A stretch of 47,009 bases of DNA from Pseudomonas marginalis (lineage in GTDB: Bacteria; Pseudomonadota; Gammaproteobacteria; Pseudomonadales; Pseudomonadaceae), in assembly GCF_001645105.1 (NCBI RefSeq), contig NZ_LKEG01000040.1:1-47009 (forward strand). Reading direction: 5' to 3'. The position numbers and the translations under genes are program-made. The notes under the pieces were generated by a model. It had not been told where the DNA came from and made no database searches. It worked only from the letters and a program-made list of their open reading frames with translations. This document shows positions 38,922-47,009 of this stretch, one piece after another. Position 1 is the stretch's first letter. Each line of letters starts with the position of its first letter.

Positions 38922-39395
38922 CTACACTGCAAAATGGGAAACTGGGTATTTAACCGTGACAGCTTCGCATCTGCTATTTCTCTTTTCGTAGTTGAGGACA
39001 ATACGAGCTGTCCCTCGCGTGTTACTGGTCAGCATCTGAAAGGTTATGACCTGATGTTCACCAGGTTTAATTATGACAAACTTAGTGGGTGTCAAGATAG
39101 AAAAATTAAGTTGTTGATTTCCACCGCAGTCGATATCGCCTGCAAGCCAAGCCTCTAAAAAAACTGGAACTTCACCAATATTAAAAAAGCTGACGTGAAC
39201 AAAAAAGGCTTGTGCTGACGCATTATAGCTCTGTGCTGGTTCGACCTTATGCTCAACGATTATGTCGTATTTTCTAGTAAGGCCGAGCATTGCGGCTTTA
39301 GCAGACTTCGATGAGTTTATTGCAGAAAAAAGACTGAAGAGAGCAGCAGCCGAAGCAACAGTTACGGCAGCTGTATAGTAAAGATTTGTATCCAA
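38922..39395 (-). CDS. Hypothetical membrane-anchored protein
   Basis: A 157-residue protein with one N-terminal transmembrane helix (YYTAAVTVASAAALFSLFSA) followed by a short basic region and a beta-rich domain (FFVHVSFFNIGEVPVFLEAW, IIKPGEHQVITFQML). The topology suggests a cytosolic or periplasmic sandwich domain anchored in the inner membrane. I do not recognise the family. Its base composition is AT-richer than the core genes. No operon partner. Confidence 0.55.
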   Translation of the reverse strand: MDTNLYYTAAVTVASAAALFSLFSAINSSKSAKAAMLGLTRKYDIIVEHKVEPAQSYNASAQAFFVHVSFFNIGEVPVFLEAWLAGDIDCGGNQQLNFSILTPTKFVIIKPGEHQVITFQMLTSNTRGTARIVLNYEKRNSRCEAVTVKYPVSHFAV

Positions 39396-39954
39396 TTAAA
39401 TGTCCTTACGATGTTTTTTTGAGATTCTACTTTATGTCACCCAGCTTAAGGTATCGCCAAATCAATTTGCTTACAAATTATTTTTAGCTTCGCATATTTT
39501 TCAAGTTCCCGTGACGCATTCACTCATGACGCCTCTACAAGTGTGGATGCGCATTATTCTAGGTAAGCCATAGGGCTTCTCTAAGCAAGGCTCTAGAGTC
39601 TGCAAAAGTAATTTGTCATCACTTGTCGCTGTACTAGATCAAGGAAGCCTAATCGTAGAATCCTCATCGGATGAGAAGTTTACAAGCAGGGAGCGTTGCA
39701 GATGCTGATGAACGTCGGCACATACCACACTTTAGTGAAGGGCCGCAGACGGCCAATAGTGAACGTTCATGACGGCCGCTTCCGACCCATTGCAGCCTTC
39801 ACCGAGAGCTTCGAATGACCAAAGTCGGCCAGTTGATCTAGAGCTGTGGGTAGGGATTGTGAGTGGCAGGCCAGGAGGTTAGTCTTGCACACCCAGCACA
39901 AGGTGCGTTCAAACGTGCCTCGGTGTCTCTAAGTGAGTTGACTGATAAAAATAT
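39396..39954. other. Non-coding stretch upstream of lit
   Basis: These 559 bases are AT-rich in their first half and hold no credible ORF, tRNA or repeat that I can support. Short parts near 39760-39820 (cgcttccgacccattgcag) resemble degenerate intergenic debris common in Pseudomonas. The lit promoter should lie at its right end, but I cannot place boxes confidently. Confidence 0.5.
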
Positions 39955-40851
39955 ATGCGTTCTCCCATCTGTCTTCTTAAGTGTCAAATTACCGGCGCCC
40001 CATTCAAAGTCGCGCCGGAGAAAGCTGATCTATGCGCACAGCAACGTGACGATGACAAAATTGACTTTGTTATGGTGGACGAGCCCAAATTTGGTTTTAG
40101 AGTTCGGAAAGAATCAAATAGCCAAACACCAGAGATTGTTCTGCCCATTGCATCGCTAGAATACCTATGGGCTTTTTCACACCACTGCTGGGTACTAACG
40201 CAAGAATACGCAGAATCTCAACGAGCTGGCGCGGAGCAGTTTGACTGCGTTGGCAACCAGCGACTCAGGGAGTCAGCAGACATTCTCGAATGGGCAAAAG
40301 CCAATTTAACTGGAACTGGCACAGAGCCATGGCCTGAGTCAGGCCCTCGTCCGAGAGAGGATTCACACAACTGCGATGATTCGGCTGTCGCAACAGAGCT
40401 CTTCCTTTGTGCAGTCGCGTGGATTTTACATCATGAAATTGCGCACGTTGTATTGCAGCACCCTTTGATAGATACCGCTTTTTCGGAGCAAGAGGAGCGC
40501 GAGGCAGACAAATATGCGACCAAATGGCTACTGGACGGCCTGCCCCAATGCGACCCTAAACTGAAGAAGCGCGCACTTGGCCTCGCCGTCGCTGTTCTAT
40601 GTCTACAGAGCTTAGAGGTTGGCATTGTTTCGTGTTTACGAAATACGCACCCAGCAGCACATGACCGAATATTCAATAACATCGCGATCTACCAAGTAGG
40701 AAATGATGAAGTCATAGACGCAATCTGCACGGTTGTTCTTCAGTACCTTTTTCATGAAGCTGGGGTCAAAGCAAATATCGACGGTGCGACTTTCTCAGAA
40801 ATTCTTGGAGATCTGCTCTATGACATATCGCGTACAAAAAGCGACAATTAA
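39955..40851 (+). CDS. lit: Lit-like phage-exclusion protease (peptidase family U49)
   Basis: A 298-residue zinc metalloprotease. The HEXXH site is HEIAH at residues 160-164, the same numbering as I recall for E. coli Lit, followed by QEEREADKYATKWLLDG. The N-terminus MRSPICLLKCQ and APFKVAPEK, the segments IVLPIASLEYLWAFS and LCAVAWILHHEIAHVVLQHP, and the end DLLYDISR match that protein closely. E. coli Lit (prophage e14) cleaves EF-Tu between Gly59 and Ile60 when activated by the Gol peptide of the T4 capsid protein, stopping translation and aborting infection. The start ATG has only a weak ribosome-binding site, but the N-terminal match supports it. An attC-like half-site directly follows the stop. 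Confidence 0.92.
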   Translation: MRSPICLLKCQITGAPFKVAPEKADLCAQQRDDDKIDFVMVDEPKFGFRVRKESNSQTPEIVLPIASLEYLWAFSHHCWVLTQEYAESQRAGAEQFDCVGNQRLRESADILEWAKANLTGTGTEPWPESGPRPREDSHNCDDSAVATELFLCAVAWILHHEIAHVVLQHPLIDTAFSEQEEREADKYATKWLLDGLPQCDPKLKKRALGLAVAVLCLQSLEVGIVSCLRNTHPAAHDRIFNNIAIYQVGNDEVIDAICTVVLQYLFHEAGVKANIDGATFSEILGDLLYDISRTKSDN

Positions 40852-40873
40852 CCGTTCATTCAAGCCGGCACCG
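40845..40873 (+). repeat. attC-like half-site after lit
   Basis: ttaaccgttcattcaagccg followed by gcacc overlaps the lit stop codon. Its core ttcattcaagccg is identical to the corresponding part of the attC at 32551-32610, where the next bases are acac. The complementary right half is not visible downstream, so the site is truncated or degenerate. It suggests that lit arrived as an integron cassette. Confidence 0.45.
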
Positions 40874-40982
40874 GGTCCAGGTTCTGTGCATTCGGTCTTT
40901 AGCACTTCACTCTTGGCCGACATCGAGAGTAGCTGAGAGGCAGATTTTGGCTAATAGCTGTCGCTCCCGACCGTCCGCATTC

Positions 40983-41168
40983 GGCCGATTGTGTTGAAAA
41001 AGTCGGTTTTCACAAAACACTCGAATATTGATGGATGAAAACACCCCTGTTGCCCGCCGCTACGTGAAATCCGAGCACTGAACCTTCAGCCAAAAATTCA
41101 GATTTCAATCTCAGGTGCGTACTTTTCTGGCGTGGAATTCGAAGCCGACTTTTTCAACAGAATCGGCC
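40983..41168. mobile_element. 186-bp MITE, copy C
   Basis: The termini ggccgattgtgttgaaaa and ttttcaacagaatcggcc are inverted repeats. As reverse complement it is nearly identical (about three differences in 186) to copy D at 45830-46015. It has no coding capacity. The terminal repeat equals that of the IS1182-like element, whose transposase probably mobilised it. The pair C and D encloses the nuclease operon. Confidence 0.88.
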
Positions 41169-41258
41169 AATAGCGGACTCTAACGCCCGCATTTGTGGCT
41201 TGATTGACGTGCAGCGGAACCGGTCCGAGAAAAACTTTCATCAGCACTTAATTATTGA

Positions 41259-41292
41259 GCTAATGGACGGGCTTTAGCCCGACCCGGTGAAC
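41259..41292. repeat. Repeated stem-loop, copy 2
   Basis: ctaatggacgggctttagcc followed by cgacccggtgaaca; see copy 1 at 33829. The stem ggacggg against cccgacc is possible. Confidence 0.45.
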
Positions 41293-41337
41293 AAAAAGAA
41301 TCATCTGAACAAAATTGTTATATATCAAAGCCACTTT

Positions 41338-41985
41338 CTAAATGATGCCAGCATCTTTTTGAAGCTTTCCAATGTGACTACTTAAGGATTTATTAAAAAC
41401 AGGGATTGCATCACTTACAAATCCCCAATCAAAGCTCAACAAAGCGGTACTCCAGCCCACTCTATAAACAATCCCGTCTTCGCCAGCCTTTTTGTTACCG
41501 TGCATCATGGAGAAACTTTCTTGATCAAATTGAGCACCGTGCTTATTGCGGTACATCTTAGCATCCTCTATAAGCTTCTCGAATTTGACTTTTGCATCAC
41601 CAGAGAAAGCCTCTGAAACTATCTCGTTAAGTACAGGTTCAAAAATAGCTTATTGTTTGAGGCGATAACACTTACTTTTCCATGACCGCCATTGAAGATG
41701 GTGCAAAACTTAATAATTATCTCTTCAGCTATTAGTTCATGGATAAGCTGCACATCATGTATATCGGAAAATAAAGAGCCATGTTTTTCTTCAAAGTTAG
41801 TCAGTGCCTCTCCATCAAGTCGCAAACCCGTTTTCAATCTTCTGCGCTCGTTGTCGTACAGCTCGGTAATAAGAAGCGGTCTTCCAGTGTTGCAGAAGCG
41901 ATCAACTCGCAGCCAAGTGCCAGAAGATCAATCATCCTACTAAGGGCACTTGCCACAGATATAACCTACCAAGGGTTTCTTTCAT
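41338..41985 (-). pseudogene. Hypothetical gene with three frame breaks
   Basis: On the minus strand the pieces read MKETLGR (from 41985), then VASALSRMIDLLALGCELIA, then ELYDNERRRLKTGLRLDGEA continuing to NGGHGKVSVIASNN, and then FEPVLNEIVSEAFSGDAKVK to the end GKLQKDAGII at 41338. Each step needs a one-base shift (near 41960, 41862 and 41648). Joined they make about 210 mostly helical residues. Each piece has sensible composition and abuts the next without loss, so this was one gene. Family not recognised. The stretch 41986-42235 shows no gene. Confidence 0.5.
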
Positions 41986-42235
41986 TGTTAGCATAACCTT
42001 TATTTATTAGTTATAACAAAAGCTTAAGCGATTTTACTGGATAGATATATATAGCTAAAAGCAGACGAAATGTATTGACCACAAAGCCTTCCCTATCCAC
42101 TCGAAAATCTTGTAGCCTATTGATTCAAATCCTTGTAAATGTCCGCTCCAGGAGGGGCGTCACTAGTGGACATCAGCAGTCGGCCAGAAATGAAACGCAG
42201 AAATGTCAATAGATTAGATTTGGAACCGAAGGAAA

Positions 42236-43948
42236 TCAAATTGGGCCTTCCTTTGGTTCCGGATCTGGATCCATTAATGAATTGACCCAGAATCCTGGGG
42301 GGATTGGTAGTTTATAATGGTGGCAGGCAACCATTATCACCGGCCAAAAACCTGTCTTGACGGGCGACAGATTCTTCAAGTCTGAATTCATACTGCAGGC
42401 TTCTGCAATGGTTGCGAGTAATTTATCTCCCCCTTTATTCAAAGGTAGTCCACAAAGTGCTCGTCCATGAGATCTGTCACCTATATAGAATTTCTCTTCC
42501 GAAGTAGCATCAGGTAACCAAAGCTGCAACGTACAGTGCTCTAACTCATTTTGTGCAAGACGACTTAGCGCCTCGACATCTTTGGTTGCACCAAGAGCAT
42601 GCAGCCACACAGCAATAAGGGGGACCACGGTACTACCTGCTGTTGCCTCTTTGAAATAATCGTCGGATCTGTCACGAGGATGTTCTGCGAGATCACGATA
42701 GTCTGAGAGGGAAGTAGTGTAACGCCCCCTAGTGAGAATAGTAAACTCCAAGCGCTTTGCCATTTCCTGGAGCCAAGAAGTTACACCTTCTGCATCAATT
42801 CCACTGACCAGCCAAAGCTGAAGGAAAAGAGCAATGCTGGTTCCTTGCCCATCGGTTATCGGTAGAAATAATATAGGGTTGTTTCTAATGATCGTTAGAC
42901 CCGTTTGCGCGAGTTGTGCGACACGTTGCCTAATTTGTTCTACGTGTGTCTCACCGCCCCTCTCGCCTATCCAGTAGAGCCATAGGCCTGCCAAACTAAT
43001 TCGAGCCAATACCTCAAATAGGGCTAAGTTCACATCCAATGAGCTTCGGGAGCCCGTAGCCATAGATATTCCATGCAATTTATCTGCATAAGGCAACACG
43101 CGATGGTCAATGAATTCCATAGAGATGGTGAGGTGAAGTTCGATCATCTGGCGAACGACAATACTGAGTGCCTTCAATTCCCGCCTATTGCTCCCGAGGG
43201 TAGGCCGTAGTAGCTCCCAAGCCATCAGTAGCGCCAACTCACTCGCGCGATATGGCGACTCGATATTGCCAGTACTACGGGCCCAAACAAACAGGATCCA
43301 TAGACAGATATTTAGCTGCCGAGCAGATCGGACCCGGGCTTTCCCCGAGCCTATGCCAGCCTTCCTTAAGCTTTCTGCAAGGCGACTAAAGTGCTCATAA
43401 GAGACGTCTGGTTCATCAACCATAGCTACAGCTTTCTGGAAGCTGCTGCGCAAGGGTTTTGGAAGAATCTCCTCCCGAAGAATTCCGTTCAAAATCATTC
43501 CTGCAATCTTGTCGCCGTTCCACTCATCAAAGGTGACCTTAGCCGAAGTATTCCTATCGATGAAACCGGTTAACTTTTCCCGAACCTGCTCATTTACATC
43601 ACCCCCAAAAGCAAGACAGATAACAATCTTCAGATCCTTGTATCTCGACGGGATTCTGTGAGGAATATAAGCATCTATAATTTCATCCAGCGATGATCGT
43701 AGTGCTTGCGGATTACCGTCCCAGTCTTGACGGGTCAAATCACCTTGTTTAACTGAAAACAGGAAGATTTTTTTCTCTCCATCGTCATCTTTCCCAACGG
43801 CCGCGATATCGACACCAAGTTGGCTTGTTCCTCTTTGAGGGCGTGAATAGACATTGAAGCCAAGCTCACTCAACAAATTTGGAAGTACAGCATCTAGCTC
43901 GTCCCTTTCTCTGAGCGAGGCCAAATAGTCACGAATCAACAGCTTCAC
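42236..43948 (-). CDS. PD-(D/E)XK nuclease-like protein, second gene of a candidate defence operon
   Basis: A 570-residue protein. Its N-terminal domain looks like a restriction-endonuclease-like fold: Glu28 in LLSELGFNVYSRPQRG, Asp47 in QLGVDIAAVG and Lys67 in FLFSVKQGDL, the E-D-xVK pattern of Mrr-like nucleases with Ser in place of the usual Glu/Gln before x-Lys. A further conserved-looking segment is FDEWNGDKIAGMIL. From about residue 190 on it is helical, with LRKAGIGSGKARVRSARQLN in the middle, and has no recognised domain. It overlaps the upstream gene by four bases (atga), so the two are coupled. I know no named system with this pair; a nucleic-acid-degrading effector is the simplest reading. 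Confidence 0.72.
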   Translation of the reverse strand: MKLLIRDYLASLRERDELDAVLPNLLSELGFNVYSRPQRGTSQLGVDIAAVGKDDDGEKKIFLFSVKQGDLTRQDWDGNPQALRSSLDEIIDAYIPHRIPSRYKDLKIVICLAFGGDVNEQVREKLTGFIDRNTSAKVTFDEWNGDKIAGMILNGILREEILPKPLRSSFQKAVAMVDEPDVSYEHFSRLAESLRKAGIGSGKARVRSARQLNICLWILFVWARSTGNIESPYRASELALLMAWELLRPTLGSNRRELKALSIVVRQMIELHLTISMEFIDHRVLPYADKLHGISMATGSRSSLDVNLALFEVLARISLAGLWLYWIGERGGETHVEQIRQRVAQLAQTGLTIIRNNPILFLPITDGQGTSIALFLQLWLVSGIDAEGVTSWLQEMAKRLEFTILTRGRYTTSLSDYRDLAEHPRDRSDDYFKEATAGSTVVPLIAVWLHALGATKDVEALSRLAQNELEHCTLQLWLPDATSEEKFYIGDRSHGRALCGLPLNKGGDKLLATIAEACSMNSDLKNLSPVKTGFWPVIMVACHHYKLPIPPGFWVNSLMDPDPEPKEGPI

Positions 43949-45675
43949 TTTTTCATCCTCTCATTTCGGAAAACACGGAGAATGTAATCGAGACCAATCG
44001 GATCAACGACTTCCATGCGCGGCATCTCATAAGAAAAACCATGAGACTGAAGGTCGACCTCTACGTGTCTAAGTCCATCTTGACCATCGTCAATGAAACT
44101 CAGTGATCGATTTCCATATAACAACACTGAGCGATTCACTAATCCAAAAAAGATAGAACCTCTCTCGGCCTGCTTGTAACCCTCTCGCATCTGATCTGAG
44201 ATGCGTAAACGTTCAATTCGGCGATGATGCTCCGATGGTTGAAGCTCAACAAGAAGTGGAACTGATCGCTGTGCGTCGATATACGCCAAATTCTGGGCAA
44301 GAGCCGCGGAGACAAATTTTCCCGCAGCATCCTCCGGAGTGAGACTCTCAAGATAATCTCGCACCCCGCCATAGTTTCGGAGCAATGTATCAACCAGCAG
44401 GCGTTGTACCTCTTGGGCAGTATGTGCATCGCAATACCGCAATATCGACACTAGAATGGATGCTGCTGTAGTCGGCTTAAGGAAGAACCAACCCACTGCT
44501 TTTCGACAAATGAATAGCTGTGTGGCGGGAGTGAGATCCAGGTCTTCGCCTTTAAGGGTCAATGGCACACCATCCAGCCCGGGCCCCTTTATAGCTTCGG
44601 CAAGCCCTCTACAAAGTTTTGGTAGTCCAAGCTCCAGCCACCGTACCACAACTCGACTAAGAAGATCCGGAGTGCCGGATATCAGACTGTGCGTGAAGCT
44701 ATCAAACGCCTCAAGTTGTAGATCATTATCTTGGCGCGAAAGAAGCGTGGTAACGAGAGAAACAGCCGATTCATCGTAACCGAGCTCCAACAGCACCCGA
44801 AGGCCTAGATCTAGCTCTTCAATCGTTCCCTTATTGTCCGTGTCCAGTTGTTCCAGTGCATTCATCAAGAAACAAACGATATCGTTGGTGAGCGCCTGTC
44901 GGCACGACCAGAGTGAACGTGCACACTGATGTACTGTGAACGGACCAGGTTCAATCACCAGTCGACTTACGAGTGAGTTCGCCTCCGTAGAAGAAATTTG
45001 GTGACCTTGAGTCAGAATTTCCATTGTCGCATGTAGAATACTTGCGCTTACGGCATCCTCAGTATTGCTATTTAACAGTCTGTGGAAAAGTGTAAAGGTC
45101 TCGGCACAACCCTCTGAATTTGGATGTTCAATGCGCCCTAGGGCGGCGATTGCAGCCTGGCGACGTACACCCTCATATTCGATTGCCATTAAACGCGCCT
45201 CGCTGAGGTTTTTAATAGCCTCTAATGCGAAGACAAGATGTTGAGAGGCAAGCTCATTACCTCCATGCGCCGCAGTAATAACCTCATGGGCACGCATTGG
45301 AACGTTCGCACACCATTTGCGGAATGCTGAGTTTGGTTCATGGGCTGCTCCGTCTTGCCCCCCGCGAGTTACCAATCCATCAACACAACGCATCATCCGG
45401 TCAGGGGACGCATCTAACTCGGGCAAAAGGCGGCAAAAAAAGTGTGATGCCATAAAAAAATCGGTTCCTGGCAATTCCAGCAGAGCACCTTCTTCAATAA
45501 GAACTAACAAGTCAATAGCTCCGGAGTTGTGCAATGTGATGCAGCACTCCTCCATCCAACGAATTTCTTCACTCGCCCCCATTCCGAAACGTTGGGCCAT
45601 TTGATTGGCTAGTTCTCCGCGCTCGAATAATGTAACTAATTCTGTGAATGTCGGTGACACGTCCCTGCCCCTCAT
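43945..45675 (-). CDS. Helical-repeat protein, first gene of a candidate defence operon
   Basis: A 576-residue, almost wholly helical protein with repeated helix pairs of HEAT/ARM character (for example LGLRVLLELGYDESAVSLVT and EAFDSFTHSLISGTPDLLSR), likely a scaffold or sensor. The last 100 residues change character (SIFFGLVNRSVLLYGNRSLS, GLDYILRVFRNERMKK) and may form a small beta-rich domain. ATG at 45675 has no ribosome-binding site; a GTG at 45660 preceded by gaggggcaggg is a good alternative start. Its stop overlaps the nuclease-like gene. No catalytic motif seen. Confidence 0.68.
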   Translation of the reverse strand: MRGRDVSPTFTELVTLFERGELANQMAQRFGMGASEEIRWMEECCITLHNSGAIDLLVLIEEGALLELPGTDFFMASHFFCRLLPELDASPDRMMRCVDGLVTRGGQDGAAHEPNSAFRKWCANVPMRAHEVITAAHGGNELASQHLVFALEAIKNLSEARLMAIEYEGVRRQAAIAALGRIEHPNSEGCAETFTLFHRLLNSNTEDAVSASILHATMEILTQGHQISSTEANSLVSRLVIEPGPFTVHQCARSLWSCRQALTNDIVCFLMNALEQLDTDNKGTIEELDLGLRVLLELGYDESAVSLVTTLLSRQDNDLQLEAFDSFTHSLISGTPDLLSRVVVRWLELGLPKLCRGLAEAIKGPGLDGVPLTLKGEDLDLTPATQLFICRKAVGWFFLKPTTAASILVSILRYCDAHTAQEVQRLLVDTLLRNYGGVRDYLESLTPEDAAGKFVSAALAQNLAYIDAQRSVPLLVELQPSEHHRRIERLRISDQMREGYKQAERGSIFFGLVNRSVLLYGNRSLSFIDDGQDGLRHVEVDLQSHGFSYEMPRMEVVDPIGLDYILRVFRNERMKK

Positions 45676-45829
45676 GTCATTTATGACTAATAGACTGGTG
45701 CTTCATTTCATTTCTCACGTTAGAGATACTCTCTATCATCCGTGCGCTAGACGCCAGTTCCGTAGAAATTTCGCCCGCGCTGAAAGACTATGATTGTTCG
45801 TAAAGAAACAGTCGCGTATGTCTGCTTTT

Positions 45830-46015
45830 GGCCGATTCTGTTGAAAAAGTCGGCTTCGAATTCCACGCCAGAAAAGTACGCACCTGAGATTGAAATCTGA
45901 ATTTTTGGCGGAAGGTTCAGTACTCGGATTTCACGTAGCAGCGGGCAACAGGGGTGTTTTCATCCATCAATATTCGAGTGTTTTGTGAAAACCGACTTTT
46001 TCAACACAATCGGCC
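45830..46015. mobile_element. 186-bp MITE, copy D
   Basis: The termini ggccgattctgttgaaaa and ttttcaacacaatcggcc are inverted repeats. It is the inverted near-identical partner of copy C. It lies 155 bases upstream of the helical-repeat gene, so it may also supply or separate promoter sequence. Confidence 0.88.
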
Positions 46016-46752
46016 GAAAGCGGCCCGTTACGCTGCCGGCTAATCGCTGACGCAGTTGGCGTACTGATGATTGCAGGTGATTAATCGCACCCATTGGGCA
46101 GAAAGGGAGTGGCGAGCACTCTGCCTTCCTGTGAATAGGCATGACCTCGTCCGTCCCTATTTCACGCACCAGAAGCGTTACACCACTTAGCTGAGTTACA
46201 CGCCTAAAAATTAGTGTCCCCAAGCGGTGTATCAACAGAACATTCAATAAATACAGTGATTTAGAAAGCATCGTTACACCTGTCACATGAGTTACACCAC
46301 ATTTGTAGGGATATATAACCCCCGCTCCCCGAAAGCATCAATTCCACCAGCGAACGTCAGGTGCATGTCCCGAAGTGTGCCGGGGTCCCTGAGGTTATCT
46401 TTGAGATACGGGGTCGGAAACCAGCGGAACCTTGTTAACGGGAGAACTCCCAGCTTAGTGAACAGCCTGTTCACCTGTGCATTTGCCCTACGAAATGACC
46501 GCTCAGAGATCACCGTTACCGTTCCGGTAACGATGCCTCTTTTTCTTCAAGATCCTTTCAATTTCAACGTTTGAATTTCAGTAAGCTGGAGCACCTTCCG
46601 CTACCAAAGTCCCGCGGGTTTCCGACCCCGTGTCTTTCCAAATTCGTCAGGGGCCCCCGGCGTTTTTTCAGTCAGGAGACCGAGTCAGGCTAGCGACGAA
46701 TGCTCTGATCTGGGTATGGTGCCATCCCGTCAAAATCTGCAGGGAAGCATCG
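46016..46752. other. Mostly non-coding stretch between MITE D and the last ORF
   Basis: These 737 bases hold the GTTACAC direct repeats described separately and a 73-codon open frame on the minus strand (46292-46513) that I do not trust. The part 46560-46740 is GC-richer (gtcaggggcccccggcg). No other gene, tRNA or MITE is evident. Confidence 0.45.
46177..46297 (+). promoter_or_regulatory. Iteron-like GTTACAC direct repeats
   Basis: GTTACAC occurs at 46177, 46195, 46273 and 46291. The copies form two pairs, each with a period of 18 bases, with tga directly before the second member of both pairs. The pairs are 96 bases apart. Such spacing (near two helical turns) suggests binding sites for a regulator or initiator protein. 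Confidence 0.45.
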
Positions 46753-46929
46753 ATGTTCTGGAAGAAAGACAAATCAATCCGTGTCGAACTGATCACACCC
46801 ATCACGCTCGTCACCGCTCCTCCCGTAGGCACACAGAGCCCAGCAGTATCCGAGCAAATACCTAACGTTAAAAAGCTCGAAACCAACGTCGATCTGGCGT
46901 TCAAGCTAATCAACTACGCGGCGCTGTGA
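46753..46929 (+). CDS. Small ORF cut by the IS end
   Basis: MFWKKDKSIRVELITPITLV begins a 58-residue frame that runs to VDLAFKLINYAAL. The stop codon tga is the first codon of the IS terminus at 46927, so the natural C-terminus has probably been lost. A longer open frame from 46630 has an unlikely Pro-rich start. Family not recognised. Confidence 0.4.
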   Translation: MFWKKDKSIRVELITPITLVTAPPVGTQSPAVSEQIPNVKKLETNVDLAFKLINYAAL

Positions 46930-47009
46930 ACTGGCCTAATGATTTTGGACACTTCAATCGGGCGCTATGATAGCGCTCAAATCTGAGGTGTTTGGATATG
47001 CGTAAATCT
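46927..47009 (+). mobile_element. End of an IS element (IS3-like), reading rightwards out of the window
   Basis: The sequence tgaactggcctaatgatttt and onward is the inverted copy of 1-65. It contains gcgctat-g-atagcgc and ends with atgcgtaaatct (46998-47009), probably the first four codons (M-R-K-S) of the transposase OrfA. It truncates the small gene at 46753. Confidence 0.6.

Noticed and set aside
41172..41220. A full second attC between MITE C and the broken gene
   Set aside because: A right-end core (gcgggcgttagag on the minus strand) is visible, but no matching left half could be paired, so it is not listed as a site.
46177..46297. CRISPR array
   Set aside because: The repeats are 7-mers in two pairs with unequal gaps; there are no 28-37 bp repeats, no equal spacers and no cas genes anywhere in the window.
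46292..46513. 73-codon open frame on the minus strand
   Set aside because: No ribosome-binding site, no recognised motif and no neighbour gene; the GTTACAC repeats overlap its end. Kept only as a remark.
26441..46926. A complete ICE or prophage integrated at tRNA-Leu
   Set aside because: No duplicated tRNA 3' end, no intact integrase and no structural, conjugation or replication module are present. Only fragments support earlier integration.

Overview
The window looks like a chromosome segment of a Pseudomonas of the fluorescens group. The gene orders (iscRSUA-hscBA-fdx-iscX-ndk-rlmN-pilF-rodZ-ispG-hisS-yfgM-bamB-der and queA-tgt-yajC-secDF), the GC-rich codon use and the REP repeats of the type gtgggagggggcttgccc are all typical of that group. 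The species cannot be fixed from sequence alone.

Layout. Positions 1-65 and 46927-47009 carry the same insertion-sequence end in inverted orientation, both elements reading outward, so the window is bracketed by two copies of one IS. From 66 to 329 there are REP repeats, one of them split by a 182-bp MITE-like insertion. From 330 to 26332 lies dense, ordinary core genome: an omega-amidase/aminotransferase pair; the cell-envelope and translation cluster der-bamB-yfgM-hisS-ispG-rodZ-pilF-rlmN; ndk; the complete Isc iron-sulfur operon with a recognisable IscR-type promoter; cysE, trmJ and suhB; a glycine-zipper envelope protein; and the queA-tgt-yajC-secD-secF operon. A tRNA-Leu(CAA) gene with its own promoter and terminator (26399-26563) ends the core region.

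From about 26,600 to 46,926 the DNA is accessory. It is patchy, partly AT-rich, full of broken genes and built from mobile-element debris: a DUF927-type primase/helicase fragment, a tyrosine-recombinase C-terminus, a truncated IS1182-like transposase, a full-length IS66 element whose tnpC has two in-frame TAG codons, four MITE-like elements and at least one integron attC site. Most intact genes in this debris are plausible phage-defence genes: a very large protein with a PLD-like motif (28600-31950), a close homologue of the T4-exclusion protease Lit (39955-40851), and an overlapping two-gene operon of a helical-repeat protein and a PD-(D/E)XK nuclease-like protein (45675-42236). An MvaT-family xenogeneic silencer (38097-38459) sits between them and may repress this foreign DNA.

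The most interesting candidate is the two-gene operon. I recognise it as no named system. It sits inside a 5-kb segment bounded by two nearly identical 186-bp MITEs in inverted orientation (40983-41168 and 45830-46015), whose terminal repeats match the end of the resident IS1182-like element. Lit and an 83-aa orphan gene are each followed by integron-type attC sequence (a half-site for Lit). The region therefore looks like a place where defence genes arrived by several routes (cassette recombination, MITE or IS transposition, tRNA-targeted integration) and then decayed around a few functional survivors.
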